37,363 nt of DNA from Enterococcus raffinosus (GCF_001886185.1 NZ_JXLA01000005.1:1-37363); one strand, 5' to 3'. Numbered from the stretch's first letter, positions 1-9,311 are shown. Notes: a model not told the origin generated them from the letters alone. Translations and numbers: made by a program.

Positions 1-38
1 TTCTATCAGTCCTAGAAATTATAGAGCCGATTTAGTAT

Positions 39-66
39 AAGCTGAGCGAATGCTCAGCTTTTTTTG
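39..66 (+). terminator. Rho-independent terminator of the gene upstream of the window
   Basis: The arms AAGCTGAGC and GCTCAGCTT close a GAAT loop and run directly into a T tract. The gene it ends lies outside the window. It separates that gene from the cysteine desulfurase promoter downstream. Confidence 0.85.
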
Positions 67-136
67 ATCCAACGACTTATATAAGCTTGAGGAAGTTCTA
101 AGAGATTATGAAACTCTTTGTATTTGTAAGGAATAC

Positions 137-165
137 TTGAAGACTTGTATCATTCTCGCTATAAT
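137..165 (+). promoter_or_regulatory. Sigma-A promoter for the cysteine desulfurase-thiI operon
   Basis: TTGAAG (137-142) and a perfect TATAAT (160-165) are separated by 17 bases. The predicted transcript starts about 25 bases before the ATG at 196, with the ribosome binding site GAAGGAAGG in between. Confidence 0.75.
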
Positions 166-195
166 AGGAAAGAATTTTTGAAGGAAGGTTAGACA

Positions 196-1338
196 ATGAT
201 TTATTTTGATAATAGTGCAACAACAGCAATTTATCCGTTAGCACTTGATACATATGTAAAGACGAGTCAACGCATTATGGGAAATCCCTCGAGTCTTCAT
301 GACTTGGGTACACAGGCTAGTCGTCTGTTACAGCAAGCACGTAAACAAATTGCAGAGCTATTAACAGTTCAAACCAATGAAATATTTTTTACGAGTGGTG
401 GTACTGAAGGGGACAATTGGGTATTAAAAGGGACAGCAATCGCGAAACGTGATTATGGAAATCATATTATTATTTCTAGTGTAGAACACCCAGCGATTAG
501 TCGAACTGCGGCACAGTTAAGTGAACTTGGGTATGAAGTAAGTATCGCCCCTGTTGACGAGAAGGGCTTTGTAATAGTAGACAAACTTAAAGAATTGATT
601 CGCCCAGAAATAATTTTAGTTTCAGTTATGGGTGTAAATAATGAGATAGGAGCAATTCAACCCATTGAGGAAATTAGCAAGGTATTAGAGAGTTACCCGA
701 AGATTCACTTTCATGTGGATGCGGTTCAAGCTATTGGAAAAGTTGATCAAGCTAAATGGCTAACATCTAGAGTTGATTTTGCAACTTTCTCTGCGCATAA
801 ATTTCATGGACCGCGAGGCGTTGGGTTTATTTACTGGAAAACTGGGAAAAAATTAGCACCACTATTAAATGGCGGTGGTCAGGAAAGTGGACAACGTGCC
901 ACTACAGAAAATCTTCCAGCAATCGTAGCAATGAGTCGTGCTTTACGAATGCACCTTGAGAAAAAGGAAGAGAAACCTAATCATACCGCAGTTATTCGTC
1001 AATATTTAAAAGAGGCCTTGTCCGGCTTTGATAAGGTAGCAATTTTTTCGGGTGACGATAATTTTGCTCCTCACATCTTGACGTTCGGAATAAAAGGCAT
1101 TCGTGGTGAGGTTTTGGTACATGCTCTAGAAGAAAAACAAATTTTTGTCTCAACGACTAGTGCTTGTTCCAGCCGAAAAAAAGTTGATAGCTCTACTTTG
1201 CATGCAATGAATGTTCCACATGAGATTGCCACAACAGCTGTACGTGTGAGTTTAGATGAAGCTAATACCATGGCAGAAGCAGAACAATTTATGATAGTGT
1301 TCAATCATTTATACAACAGATTTTCAAAGATTAACTAA
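196..1338 (+). CDS. Cysteine desulfurase (NifS/IscS-like), ThiI partner
   Basis: PLP-dependent enzyme of the class V aminotransferase fold. It would convert cysteine to alanine and carry the sulfur as a persulfide. The 380 residues are full length for the family. The PLP-binding lysine is K202 in SAHKFHGPRG, H98 and D174/Q177 fit the cofactor site, and the mobile-loop cysteine is C324 in TTSACSS. thiI follows after about 40 bases with no terminator between, so the two are probably one operon. By analogy with Bacillus NifZ-ThiI, the likely job is feeding sulfur to ThiI for 4-thiouridine in tRNA. That dedicated role is inferred from the neighbour; the enzyme class is clear from the sequence. 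A general role in Fe-S assembly cannot be excluded. Confidence 0.93.
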   Translation: MIYFDNSATTAIYPLALDTYVKTSQRIMGNPSSLHDLGTQASRLLQQARKQIAELLTVQTNEIFFTSGGTEGDNWVLKGTAIAKRDYGNHIIISSVEHPAISRTAAQLSELGYEVSIAPVDEKGFVIVDKLKELIRPEIILVSVMGVNNEIGAIQPIEEISKVLESYPKIHFHVDAVQAIGKVDQAKWLTSRVDFATFSAHKFHGPRGVGFIYWKTGKKLAPLLNGGGQESGQRATTENLPAIVAMSRALRMHLEKKEEKPNHTAVIRQYLKEALSGFDKVAIFSGDDNFAPHILTFGIKGIRGEVLVHALEEKQIFVSTTSACSSRKKVDSSTLHAMNVPHEIATTAVRVSLDEANTMAEAEQFMIVFNHLYNRFSKIN

Positions 1339-1378
1339 AAAAATGATACTTAAAGAGTAAGTAATAAGGAGAATGATC

Positions 1379-2587
1379 GTGCAATATACAGAAATTATGG
1401 TTCGCTATGGGGAACTTTCGACAAAAGGAAAGAATCGGCGTAGTTTTATTATGCGATTAGCACAAAATGTACGTGGAGCATTAGTAGAGTTTCCAGAGCT
1501 AAAAATCCACGCTGATCGTGATCGCATGCATATTTTGTTAAATGGCGAAGACAGCCGACTAGTTTTGCCAAAGTTGGAAAAGGTCTTTGGAATTCAAACA
1601 TTTTCACCTAGTATCCGGGTTGAAAAAAATTTAGACGATTTAAAGCAAATGACACAGAAAATTATGAAAGAAATTTACACTGGAAAAGAAACGTTTAAAA
1701 TTACAGCAAAACGCAGCGACCATAACTTCGAGTTAGACAGTCACGGCTTACAGCAATTTTTGGGAAATGCGGTAATGGATGTTTTTCCAGAAATAAAAGC
1801 TCAGATGAAGCGCCCAGATATCAATTTGAGGGTAGAAATCCGACGTGATGGAGCTTACCTTTCGTATGAAACGATTAAAGGAGCAGGTGGACTACCAGTA
1901 GGTACTAGCGGCCGAGGGATGTTAATGCTTTCTGGTGGAATTGATTCTCCAGTGGCTGGCTACTTGGCAATGAAGCGTGGTGTTGAGATTGAAGCTGTAC
2001 ACTTCGCAAGTCCACCGTATACAAGCGAACAAGCTTTGCAAAAGGCAAAAGATTTAACAGAGAAGCTGACACCTTATGTAGGGGCAATCCAATTTATCGA
2101 AGTACCGTTCACTGAAATTCAAGAGGAAATCAAAAGGCATAGCCCGCAAGGATATTGGATGACGCTAACGAGACGAATGATGCTGCGTTTGACCGATGCG
2201 ATTCGTGAAATGCGTCATGGGTTAGTTATTGTGAATGGTGAATCGTTGGGACAAGTTGCTTCACAAACATTACACAGTATGGTGGCTATTAATGAAGTCA
2301 CAGCAACCCCTATTATTCGACCTGTTGTAACGATGGATAAGACTGAAATTATAGAACTAGCCGAAAAAATTGATACCTTTGAATTAGCAATTCAACCTTT
2401 TGAAGACTGCTGTACGATTTTTGCGCCGCCACAACCAAAAACACGCCCTAAATTGGATAAAGTTTTAGAACTAGAAGAACGTTTTGACATTGAAGGATTA
2501 ATGTCTCGCTGTTTAGCAGGTTTAAAGATCGAAGAAATTACTCCTAGTCAATCAGAAAAAGTCGAAGAATTTGCGGACTTTTTATAA
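1379..2587 (+). CDS. thiI: tRNA 4-thiouridine synthase ThiI
   Basis: ThiI adenylates U8 of tRNA and replaces its oxygen with sulfur. An N-terminal ferredoxin-like/THUMP region (about residues 1-165) precedes a PP-loop ATP-pyrophosphatase domain with the motif SGGIDSP. The protein ends at about 402 residues without the C-terminal rhodanese domain of the E. coli enzyme. This is the short Bacillus type, which takes sulfur from a dedicated cysteine desulfurase, and such a gene lies just upstream. I prefer the GTG at 1379 over the ATG at 1373: TAAGGAG ends at 1371, only one base before the ATG but seven before the GTG. The GTG also gives the usual M[13 protein letters not shown] beginning. A strong terminator follows the stop. 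Confidence 0.95.
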   Translation: MQYTEIMVRYGELSTKGKNRRSFIMRLAQNVRGALVEFPELKIHADRDRMHILLNGEDSRLVLPKLEKVFGIQTFSPSIRVEKNLDDLKQMTQKIMKEIYTGKETFKITAKRSDHNFELDSHGLQQFLGNAVMDVFPEIKAQMKRPDINLRVEIRRDGAYLSYETIKGAGGLPVGTSGRGMLMLSGGIDSPVAGYLAMKRGVEIEAVHFASPPYTSEQALQKAKDLTEKLTPYVGAIQFIEVPFTEIQEEIKRHSPQGYWMTLTRRMMLRLTDAIREMRHGLVIVNGESLGQVASQTLHSMVAINEVTATPIIRPVVTMDKTEIIELAEKIDTFELAIQPFEDCCTIFAPPQPKTRPKLDKVLELEERFDIEGLMSRCLAGLKIEEITPSQSEKVEEFADFL

Positions 2588-2594
2588 TATTCTT

Positions 2595-2627
2595 GAGCAA
2601 GAAAAGACACTTTCTTGCTCTTTTTTT
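2595..2627 (+). terminator. Rho-independent terminator after thiI
   Basis: A perfect 10-bp stem, GAGCAAGAAA pairing with TTTCTTGCTC around a six-base loop, is followed by seven T. It begins just after the thiI stop codon. Confidence 0.93.
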
Positions 2628-2670
2628 GTCAAAAGATTGTTATTGGTTTTTCTACATGTTAAAATTGTTT

Positions 2671-2688
2671 ATGTGAAGTATTTAACAA
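2671..2688 (+). promoter_or_regulatory. Rex-like operator upstream of rex
   Basis: ATGTGAAGTATTTAACAA matches the Gram-positive Rex box TTGTGAAATATTTCACAA at 15 of 18 positions, with the correct spacing of the half-sites. It lies about 90 bases before the rex start and overlaps where a -35 element would be for a GATAAT-like -10 near 2703-2708. This suggests NADH-responsive autoregulation of rex. The match is visible in the sequence; the binding is inferred. Confidence 0.65.
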
Positions 2689-2780
2689 ACGTATTGAGTA
2701 TAGATAATAGAGTTTCGCAAAGAAGCGAATTCGAAGATATTTGTAAGATAATCTATTTTTGACAAACAAGGAGAACGACC

Positions 2781-3416
2781 ATGGAGCGCATCATTCAAAA
2801 ACCACAACTATCGAAAGCAACAACCAAAAGACTGTCTTTGTATTTACGTTGTTTAAAAGGATTAGAAAAAAACGGCGTTACTCGCATAAAATCTTCTGAG
2901 CTAAGTAAAATGACTCAGGTTGGTTCTGCGACGATTCGTCGAGATTTTTCACATTTTGGTGAACTAGGTAGAAGCGGCTACGGCTACGATGTCAGCGATT
3001 TAATCAAAGTTTTTAGCGACATGCTTGAAACGAAGGAAGAAAAGCGGATTGCGTTGATTGGCTGTGGAAATTTAGGGCAGGCTCTCTTAAATAATAATTT
3101 TCGTCGAAATGAAAACCTAAATATTGTTTGTGCTTTTGACAATGATCCAGAAAAAGTTGGAAAAGAAATCTGTGGATATCGAGTGTATTCAATTGATGAG
3201 ATGAACGATGTCTTAGCGGAGGAAAAAATTACAGTGGCTATTTCGACTGTACCAAGTCAAAATGCACAAGGAGCAATTGATCGGGTAGTTGCTAATGGCA
3301 TCACGGCTATTTTGAATTTTGCACCAGATCCGCTGAAGGTCCCTGATAATGTCCATGTTCATTATATTGACTTGACTTCTGAATTGCAGACATTGATCTA
3401 TTTTGATGGTCAGTAG
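2781..3416 (+). CDS. rex: Redox-sensing transcriptional repressor Rex
   Basis: Rex represses fermentation and anaerobic-respiration genes and is released from DNA when the NADH/NAD+ ratio rises. The 211-residue protein has an N-terminal winged helix (about residues 1-80, including GSATIRRDFSHFGELG). A Rossmann domain follows, with the dinucleotide motif GCGNLG at 94-99, and then the C-terminal domain-swapping helix. The ATG at 2781 has AAGGAG seven bases upstream. The gene stands alone, between the thiI terminator and the valS T-box promoter. A Rex-like box in front of it points to autoregulation. Confidence 0.96.
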   Translation: MERIIQKPQLSKATTKRLSLYLRCLKGLEKNGVTRIKSSELSKMTQVGSATIRRDFSHFGELGRSGYGYDVSDLIKVFSDMLETKEEKRIALIGCGNLGQALLNNNFRRNENLNIVCAFDNDPEKVGKEICGYRVYSIDEMNDVLAEEKITVAISTVPSQNAQGAIDRVVANGITAILNFAPDPLKVPDNVHVHYIDLTSELQTLIYFDGQ

Positions 3417-3419
3417 GGC

Positions 3420-3448
3420 TTTACAAGTTTCAGACTTCATTGTAGAAT
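3420..3448 (+). promoter_or_regulatory. Promoter of the valS T-box transcript
   Basis: TTTACA (3420-3425) and TAGAAT (3443-3448) with a 17-base spacer begin immediately after the rex stop codon. The predicted start near 3455 fits the 5' end of the T-box leader. Confidence 0.7.
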
Positions 3449-3449
3449 G

Positions 3450-3690
3450 AGTCAGACGATGAACAAGAGGAGTACATGAATATCAAAGATTTAGAGAGAA
3501 GATGCTAGGCTGAAACATTTTCACTTTGATTCATGGAAGGTAGCTTGGGAGTTTTGCGATCCGAAACGAGTAAGAACGCACGGCACATGACCGTTATGAC
3601 ATGAATGAGCGGCAGATTTTTTCTGCAATTTAGGTGGTACCGCGTAATTTACGTCCTAGAACACAATCGTGTTCTAGGACGTTTTTCGTT
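3450..3690 (+). ncRNA. T-box riboswitch, valine-tRNA responsive
   Basis: A canonical T-box sequence AGGTGGTACCGCG lies at 3632-3644, followed by a strong intrinsic terminator. Stem I can be traced: a K-turn-like TGAACAAG, the loop-E-type AGTA, and CATGAAT...TCAAAG pairing with CTTTGATTCATG. On the 3' side of the specifier loop the sequence GAAGGTAG offers GTA (3540-3542) as the specifier, a valine codon that agrees with valS downstream. Uncharged tRNA-Val would stabilise the antiterminator and allow valS transcription. The T-box assignment is firm; the exact specifier is read by hand. Confidence 0.95.
3651..3686 (+). terminator. T-box regulated terminator ahead of valS
   Basis: A perfect 14-bp stem, ACGTCCTAGAACAC with GTGTTCTAGGACGT around AATC, is followed by a T tract. 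It is the termination conformation of the valine T-box. The alternative antiterminator uses the T-box sequence at 3632-3644. Confidence 0.95.
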
Positions 3691-3777
3691 AATAAAGCAG
3701 TAAATAATAATTTTAGTATGTACTGTATATAAGTTAACGATAACATTTTTTGAATCATTAATTTAGGAGGATCATAT

Positions 3778-6417
3778 ATGACTGAAAATTTACCAACAAA
3801 ATTCAATCCGCAAGAAGTTGAAGCTGGTCGGTATCAAAAATGGTTGGATCAAGATTTATTTAAACCATCGGAAGATAAGCAAGCAAAACCTTACTCTATT
3901 GTAATCCCACCACCAAATGTAACGGGAAAGTTGCATTTAGGCCACGCTTGGGATACAACTTTGCAAGACATGATTATTCGCCAAAAACGTATGCAAGGGT
4001 TTGATACTTTGTGGTTACCGGGAATGGATCACGCAGGTATAGCTACCCAAGCAAAAGTTGAAGAGAAATTAAGAGAACAAGGAATTTCTCGCTATGATCT
4101 CGGACGTGAAAAATTCGTTGATCAAGTGTGGGAATGGAAAGAGGAGTATGCTGGACATATTCGCGAACAATGGGCGAAGTTAGGCTTATCACTAGATTAT
4201 AGTCGTGAGCGATTTACACTTGATGATGGTTTGTCGGAAGCAGTTCGCAAAGTCTTCGTCTCTTTATACGAGAAAGAATTAATCTATCGTGGCGAATATA
4301 TTATCAACTGGGATCCGCAGGCTAAAACGGCGTTATCCGATATTGAAGTAATCCATAAAGATTTAGAAGGTGCTTTCTATCATGTTTCTTATCCGTTAGC
4401 TGATGGCAGTGGCGTATTAGAAATTGCAACGACACGTCCCGAAACTATGTTGGGAGATACGGCTATTGCCGTTCATCCTGAGGACGAACGCTATCAAGAT
4501 TTAATTGGAAAAATGGCGATCCTGCCATTAGTTGATAAAGAAATTCCAATCATTGCAGACAGCTATGTAGATCGCGAGTTTGGGACAGGAGCTGTTAAAA
4601 TCACACCGGCTCATGACCCTAATGACTTTGAAGTTGGAAATCGTCATGATTTGCCAAGGGTGAATGTAATGAATGCAGATGGTAGCATGAATGAACTTGC
4701 TGGGAAATATGCTGGAATGGACCGATTCGAAGCTCGAAAAGCCATCGTTGCTGATCTTAAAGAAATTGGCCGTTTGATCAAAGTTGAAAAGATGGTTCAC
4801 AGCGTAGGGCATTCGGAAAGAACCGGCGTTGTAGTAGAACCTCGTTTGTCTACTCAATGGTTTGTCAAGATGGGGCCATTAGCGGATCAAGCAGTCAAAA
4901 ATCAAAGTACAGACAATGCAGTCGAATTCTTCCCACCACGTTTTAATAATACGTTTATGACTTGGATGGAAAATGTTCATGACTGGGTTATTTCTCGTCA
5001 ATTATGGTGGGGACATCGTATTCCAGCATGGTATCACAAAGAAACGGGTGAAATGTATGTTGGAATGGAAGCACCTGCGGATAGTGAAAATTGGGAACAA
5101 GATCCAGATGTATTAGATACTTGGTTTAGTTCAGCATTATGGCCGTTTTCTACGATGGGCTGGCCAAATGAAGATAGTGAAGATTATAAACGTTATTTTC
5201 CAACAAGCACATTAGTTACTGGCTATGATATTATTTTCTTCTGGGTTAGTCGGATGATTTTCCAAAGCTTAGAGTTTACAGATGAGCGTCCATTTAAAAA
5301 TGTTCTCATTCATGGATTGATCCGAGATGAGCAAGGGCGCAAGATGAGTAAATCATTGGGGAATGGAATTGACCCAATGGATGTCATTGAAAAGTATGGA
5401 GCAGATGCTTTACGTTGGTTCCTTTCAACGGGGTCAGCACCAGGACAAGATGTTCGGTTCAGTTATGAAAAAATGGATGCTGCTTGGAATTTCATCAATA
5501 AAATTTGGAATGCTTCTCGTTTTGTAATTATGAATGTTGAAGGCTTCACTGCAGAAAATGTTGATTTAACTGGAGAAAAAACAGTTGCAGATCGTTGGAT
5601 TCTAACGCGTCTGAATGAAACGATTGAAAAAGTAACGAGCTTATTTGATCAATTTGAATTTGGTGAAGCGGGACGTCAGCTCTATAATTTTATGTGGGAT
5701 GATTTTTGTGACTGGTATATCGAAATGAGTAAAGAAATACTTTATGGAGAAAATGAAGATGCAAAACAAACGACGAAGAGCATCTTAGTTTACGTGTTAG
5801 ATCAAACCCTACGATTGTTACATCCAATTATGCCGTTTGTGACAGAAGAGATATGGGCGAAGATTCCACATGTAGGTGAATCACTAGTCGTTGCAGAGTA
5901 TCCAGTTGTTCATCCAGAGAACAACGATGAAACTGCCGCAAAAGGTATGGAAGTTTTAAAAGAGTTGATTCGTTCTGTTCGAAATATTCGTGCTGAAGTG
6001 AATACTCCTCTTTCAAAACCGATTACTTTATTAATTAAAACAAACGATCCGAAAGTAGATAAATTCTTGATTGAAAATACCAGCTATATCGAACGCTTCT
6101 GTAACCCAGAAGAATTAGTTATCGCGAGCGATATTATTGCTCCAGACTTAGCAATGTCAGCCGTGCTAACAGGTGCAGAGATTTATCTTCCTCTAGCTGG
6201 TTTGATAAATATCGACGAAGAAATCAAACGATTAGAAAAAGAATTAGCAAAATGGACTGGCGAGGTAAAACGCGTTCAAGGGAAATTAGCAAACGAACGA
6301 TTTGTTTCCAATGCCCCTGAAAATGTTGTAGCAGAGGAACGTGCGAAGGAAAAAGACTATTTGGAAAAGCAAGCAGCAGTGCAAGAGCGTATCGAAAGCT
6401 TACGAACAATTTCGTAA
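3778..6417 (+). CDS. valS: Valyl-tRNA synthetase
   Basis: Class I aminoacyl-tRNA synthetase that charges tRNA-Val and edits mischarged threonine. The 879 residues are normal for Firmicutes. The HIGH motif appears as HLGH at 53-56 ([15 protein letters not shown]) and KMSKS at 522-526 ([11 protein letters not shown]). The editing domain lies between them (about 190-350). An anticodon-binding domain and a C-terminal coiled-coil arm (about 810-879, rich in K, E and A) complete the protein. A good AGGAGG sits eight bases before the ATG. Expression is under the T-box leader just upstream. Confidence 0.98.
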   Translation: MTENLPTKFNPQEVEAGRYQKWLDQDLFKPSEDKQAKPYSIVIPPPNVTGKLHLGHAWDTTLQDMIIRQKRMQGFDTLWLPGMDHAGIATQAKVEEKLREQGISRYDLGREKFVDQVWEWKEEYAGHIREQWAKLGLSLDYSRERFTLDDGLSEAVRKVFVSLYEKELIYRGEYIINWDPQAKTALSDIEVIHKDLEGAFYHVSYPLADGSGVLEIATTRPETMLGDTAIAVHPEDERYQDLIGKMAILPLVDKEIPIIADSYVDREFGTGAVKITPAHDPNDFEVGNRHDLPRVNVMNADGSMNELAGKYAGMDRFEARKAIVADLKEIGRLIKVEKMVHSVGHSERTGVVVEPRLSTQWFVKMGPLADQAVKNQSTDNAVEFFPPRFNNTFMTWMENVHDWVISRQLWWGHRIPAWYHKETGEMYVGMEAPADSENWEQDPDVLDTWFSSALWPFSTMGWPNEDSEDYKRYFPTSTLVTGYDIIFFWVSRMIFQSLEFTDERPFKNVLIHGLIRDEQGRKMSKSLGNGIDPMDVIEKYGADALRWFLSTGSAPGQDVRFSYEKMDAAWNFINKIWNASRFVIMNVEGFTAENVDLTGEKTVADRWILTRLNETIEKVTSLFDQFEFGEAGRQLYNFMWDDFCDWYIEMSKEILYGENEDAKQTTKSILVYVLDQTLRLLHPIMPFVTEEIWAKIPHVGESLVVAEYPVVHPENNDETAAKGMEVLKELIRSVRNIRAEVNTPLSKPITLLIKTNDPKVDKFLIENTSYIERFCNPEELVIASDIIAPDLAMSAVLTGAEIYLPLAGLINIDEEIKRLEKELAKWTGEVKRVQGKLANERFVSNAPENVVAEERAKEKDYLEKQAAVQERIESLRTIS

Positions 6418-6434
6418 AATAGTATCTCGGATTA

Positions 6435-6469
6435 ATGGAGATGGTCAGAAGATGACCGTCTCCATTTTT
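6435..6469 (+). terminator. Rho-independent terminator after valS
   Basis: A 13-bp stem, ATGGAGATGGTCA with TGACCGTCTCCAT (one G-T pair), has a five-base loop and is followed by TTTTTC. Confidence 0.88.
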
Positions 6470-6550
6470 CTATTTGCTAGTAAAAGTAAAGGTAAAAAAT
6501 TCTTTTAAGTGAATTCATCTATGCAAAAACAATCTTTCTTTGAAAAACTT

Positions 6551-6559
6551 TGCTATACT
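6551..6559 (+). promoter_or_regulatory. Extended -10 promoter for folC
   Basis: TGCTATACT is a full extended -10 element (TG-n-TATACT), with only a weak -35 upstream. The same nine bases recur at 16315-16323 before the gamma-carbonic-anhydrase gene. The start would fall about 30 bases before the folC start codon. Confidence 0.55.
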
Positions 6560-6599
6560 GAAAGCATGAAAAAAATGATATAAAATGAGGCGAATAACT

Positions 6600-7913
6600 T
6601 TGACGATAGAAGAAGCGATTGCTTGGATTCATAGTCGAAAAAAATTTGGGTCACGCCCAGGTTTAGATCGTATCCAAGCCTTATTAAATAGAGTAGACAA
6701 TCCTGAGAAAAAAGTACCAGTGATTCATGTAGCGGGAACAAACGGAAAAGGATCAACAGTGGCTTATTTACGCAGTATCCTGATTGAAGCAGGTGTAACA
6801 GTAGGAAGCTTTACTTCACCTTACATTGAAGAATTTAATGAACGAATTGCTATTGACGCAAAACCAATTCTTGACTCAGCTTTGATCCATTATGTCCAAA
6901 AATATCAATCAATCGTTGCGGAGCTTGATAAGGAACCCTCGATTAGTGGTATTACAGAATTTGAGATTTTAACAGCCATTATGTTGGATTATTTTGCAGA
7001 CGAGAAGATCGATGTTGCCATTGTCGAAGTTGGCTTAGGTGGGTTACTTGATTCGACTAACGTAGTAGAGCCGATTTTAACAGCAATTACTACGATCGGT
7101 TACGATCATATGGAAATTCTAGGCGATACATTAAATGAAATTGCGCAACAGAAGGCAGGAATCATTAAAAAAAATGTACCAATAGTAACTGGGAAAATTA
7201 CAAAAGGTCCGTTGATCGAGATTGTGGAAAAAGCTGCAGCTGAAACTGCAAAAGTTTATCGTTTTGGAGAAGAGTATCAGGTGGATTATTTACGTCCGGA
7301 TACCATTTGGGGAGAACTATTTAATTTTACAGATCATGCAGGAAAACTTTCTTCTCTCAAGGTGCCATTATTAGGACGACATCAAGTTGAAAATGCAGGC
7401 GTTGCAATTGAACTGTTCCATCTCTATTGCGAACAACAAGGATTACCGTTTGAAGAAAAAATTATTCAACGAGGATTATCAAAAGCACAATGGCCTGCGA
7501 GAATGGAAAAAATCAGTGATGAGCCACTAATTGTTATGGATGGTGCCCATAATGGACATGCCATCAAACGTCTAGTTGAAAACGTAAAAAGAGAATTTCG
7601 TGACTACAATATAAAAATTCTTTTTTCAGCATTAGAGACGAAAGACATCGATCAAATGCTAGCATTGCTATCAGAGATTCCAAATGTTCAAATTTATTTA
7701 ACAACGTTTGAATATCCAAACGCATTAGATCTTAGCCGATTTGATAAAGCAGATAGCCGTTTTGAAGTAGTTTCTTTATGGCAATTCGGGTTAGGAGAAT
7801 TACTGGAAGATATGGGATCGGATGATTTATTATTAATTACGGGCTCACTGTACTTTGTTTCCGAAGTACGTCAATTATTACTAAATTTAGGAGGTACGAA
7901 TGAAAAAAGTTAA
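6600..7913 (+). CDS. folC: Bifunctional folylpolyglutamate/dihydrofolate synthase
   Basis: Mur-ligase-type enzyme that adds glutamate to folates and possibly to dihydropteroate. The ATP-binding P-loop GTNGKGS is at about residues 46-52. The family signatures SFTSPYIEEFNERI, EVGLGGLLDSTNVV and MDGAHNGHA follow in order. I choose the TTG at 6600 as the start because TGAGG (6586-6590) lies nine bases before it. The ATG at 6585 has no ribosome binding site and overlaps that motif. The protein is then about 437 residues. The 3' end overlaps the HAD hydrolase gene by 14 bases, so translation is probably coupled. Confidence 0.94.
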   Translation: MTIEEAIAWIHSRKKFGSRPGLDRIQALLNRVDNPEKKVPVIHVAGTNGKGSTVAYLRSILIEAGVTVGSFTSPYIEEFNERIAIDAKPILDSALIHYVQKYQSIVAELDKEPSISGITEFEILTAIMLDYFADEKIDVAIVEVGLGGLLDSTNVVEPILTAITTIGYDHMEILGDTLNEIAQQKAGIIKKNVPIVTGKITKGPLIEIVEKAAAETAKVYRFGEEYQVDYLRPDTIWGELFNFTDHAGKLSSLKVPLLGRHQVENAGVAIELFHLYCEQQGLPFEEKIIQRGLSKAQWPARMEKISDEPLIVMDGAHNGHAIKRLVENVKREFRDYNIKILFSALETKDIDQMLALLSEIPNVQIYLTTFEYPNALDLSRFDKADSRFEVVSLWQFGLGELLEDMGSDDLLLITGSLYFVSEVRQLLLNLGGTNEKS

Positions 7914-8559
7914 GGGAATTATTTTCGATATGGATGGTTTGTTGTTTGATACAGAATCGATTTATTGTGAGGCAAATTTAGTGGTCGCTGAAAAATATGG
8001 CATTCCTTTCACTAAAGAGACCTATGCACGCTTCATTGGCATTTCTGATGAAGAAGTATGGGCGGAGTTGCACAAAATGTATGCGGATCATGGAGAAGCG
8101 ACTGTACAAAAGTTTATCGATGAGAGTTGGGGAATGGCACATGACCGTTTCAAAACAGGCGAGGTTGATCTGAAACCGGGTGTCCATGAATTACTGACCT
8201 ATTTGGAAAAAAAAGGAATTCCACGAGTAGTAGCTTCAAGTAATGTACGCCCAGTGATTGAAATTCTATTAGAACATGCAGGTATTCGAGAGAAATTTTC
8301 TGATATCATTTCGGCAGAGGATGTGAAATGGGCAAAACCAGATCCAGAGATTTTTGTGATCGCAGCTGATCGATTAGGAATTGATGGTGCAGACGGATTA
8401 GTCTTAGAGGATTCAAAAAATGGTATCTTAGCAGCAGAAGGAGCAGGCATCCCAGTTGTTATGGTACCTGATATAGTACCGCCAACGGATAAACTGAAAG
8501 AGAAAACGGCAGCAGTTTTTCCAACGCTGCATGATGTGATTGATTTTTTAGAGGATTAA
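7900..8559 (+). CDS. HAD-superfamily hydrolase, beta-phosphoglucomutase-like subfamily
   Basis: The 219-residue protein has the four HAD motifs. The nucleophile and acid are D10 and D12 in IIFDMDGLLFD, the serine is in VVASSN, the lysine in WAKPDPEIF, and the acidic pair region in LVLEDSKNG. A helical cap (about residues 16-85) places it in subfamily IA, with phosphatases and phosphoglucomutase-like enzymes. It is probably a small-metabolite phosphatase; the substrate cannot be told from the sequence. The gene starts inside the end of folC behind AGGAGG, so it is co-transcribed with it. The hairpin after its stop merges with the radC ribosome binding site. Confidence 0.88.
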   Translation: MKKVKGIIFDMDGLLFDTESIYCEANLVVAEKYGIPFTKETYARFIGISDEEVWAELHKMYADHGEATVQKFIDESWGMAHDRFKTGEVDLKPGVHELLTYLEKKGIPRVVASSNVRPVIEILLEHAGIREKFSDIISAEDVKWAKPDPEIFVIAADRLGIDGADGLVLEDSKNGILAAEGAGIPVVMVPDIVPPTDKLKEKTAAVFPTLHDVIDFLED

Positions 8560-8565
8560 TTAATG

Positions 8566-8608
8566 CTCCTTTGCGTACTTTAGTGAAAAGTACTCAAAGG
8601 AGTTTTTT
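8566..8608 (+). terminator. Terminator-like hairpin whose 3' arm contains the radC Shine-Dalgarno
   Basis: CTCCTTTG (8566-8573) pairs with CAAAGGAG (8595-8602), and GTACTTT (8575-8581) with AAAGTAC (8587-8593). This gives a 15-bp stem with one mismatch and a five-base loop. Six T follow and the radC ATG comes next at 8609. The AAAGGAG in the 3' arm is also the only good ribosome binding site for radC. The element could end folC-HAD transcripts and mask radC translation in read-through RNA. Confidence 0.85.
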
Positions 8609-9298
8609 ATGGAAAAGAGTTTATTGTTACAAGAACTTCCAGAAAGTTCTTGGCCACGTGAGCGTTTGTTGCGAGAGGGTGAAAAGCATTTATCTGATCA
8701 AGAATTATTGGCGATTATCTTGCGTAATGGATCGCGTCAGCAAAATGTAATGGAGCTGGCAGGAAGTATTTTACGTGAATATCCAGCACTTTATGATTTA
8801 AAACATGCGTCACTGCAAGAACTCCAACAATTTAAAGGGATTGGTGAAACACGTGCAGTTGAATTAAAAGCAGTGATGGAGTTTGGCTACCGTATTAATC
8901 GAGCTTTACAACCTAAAATGGGGCGAGTCCAATCTAGTCTATCTCTGGGACAACTTCTGATCTCTGAGCTGAAGGACTGTCAACAGGAACATTTAGTAGC
9001 TTTTTTCTTGAATACCAAAAATGAGATTATTTTACAGAAAACGATTTTTATCGGTTCCTTAAATCAAAGCATCGCTCATCCAAGAGAGATCTTTCGAGAG
9101 GCCGTTCGAATCAGTGCGGCACGAGTCGCTTTGGGACACAACCACCCATCTGGAAATCCAACACCTTCGCAGAATGATTTGGATTTTACGGAACGTGTTA
9201 GAGAGTGTGGTGCAATGATGGGAATTGAGCTACTTGACCATATTATTGTTGGAGAAACCAAATATTTCAGTTTACGTGAAGAAAATTACTTAAAGTAG
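8609..9298 (+). CDS. radC: DNA repair protein RadC (JAMM/MPN domain)
   Basis: The 229 residues are typical of RadC. A helix-hairpin-helix region (about residues 65-100, with FKGIGETRAVELKA) precedes an MPN domain. Its JAMM zinc motif is complete: H177, H179 and D190 in HNHPSGNPTPSQND. The family name comes from an old repair phenotype; its real function is unsettled. The ATG is fixed by AAAGGAG six bases upstream, which lies inside the preceding hairpin. A promoter of its own is not obvious. No clear terminator follows before the cold-shock gene. Confidence 0.93.
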   Translation: MEKSLLLQELPESSWPRERLLREGEKHLSDQELLAIILRNGSRQQNVMELAGSILREYPALYDLKHASLQELQQFKGIGETRAVELKAVMEFGYRINRALQPKMGRVQSSLSLGQLLISELKDCQQEHLVAFFLNTKNEIILQKTIFIGSLNQSIAHPREIFREAVRISAARVALGHNHPSGNPTPSQNDLDFTERVRECGAMMGIELLDHIIVGETKYFSLREENYLK

Positions 9299-9311
9299 CG
9301 ATTGAAAACCC

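Noticed and set aside
2588-2762. Short open frame between thiI and rex
   Set aside because: It reads through the thiI terminator and the Rex-like operator and has no ribosome binding site.
4528-4857. A 109-codon open frame on the minus strand inside valS
   Set aside because: Shadow of the valS reading frame, with no ribosome binding site and cysteine/histidine-rich random composition.
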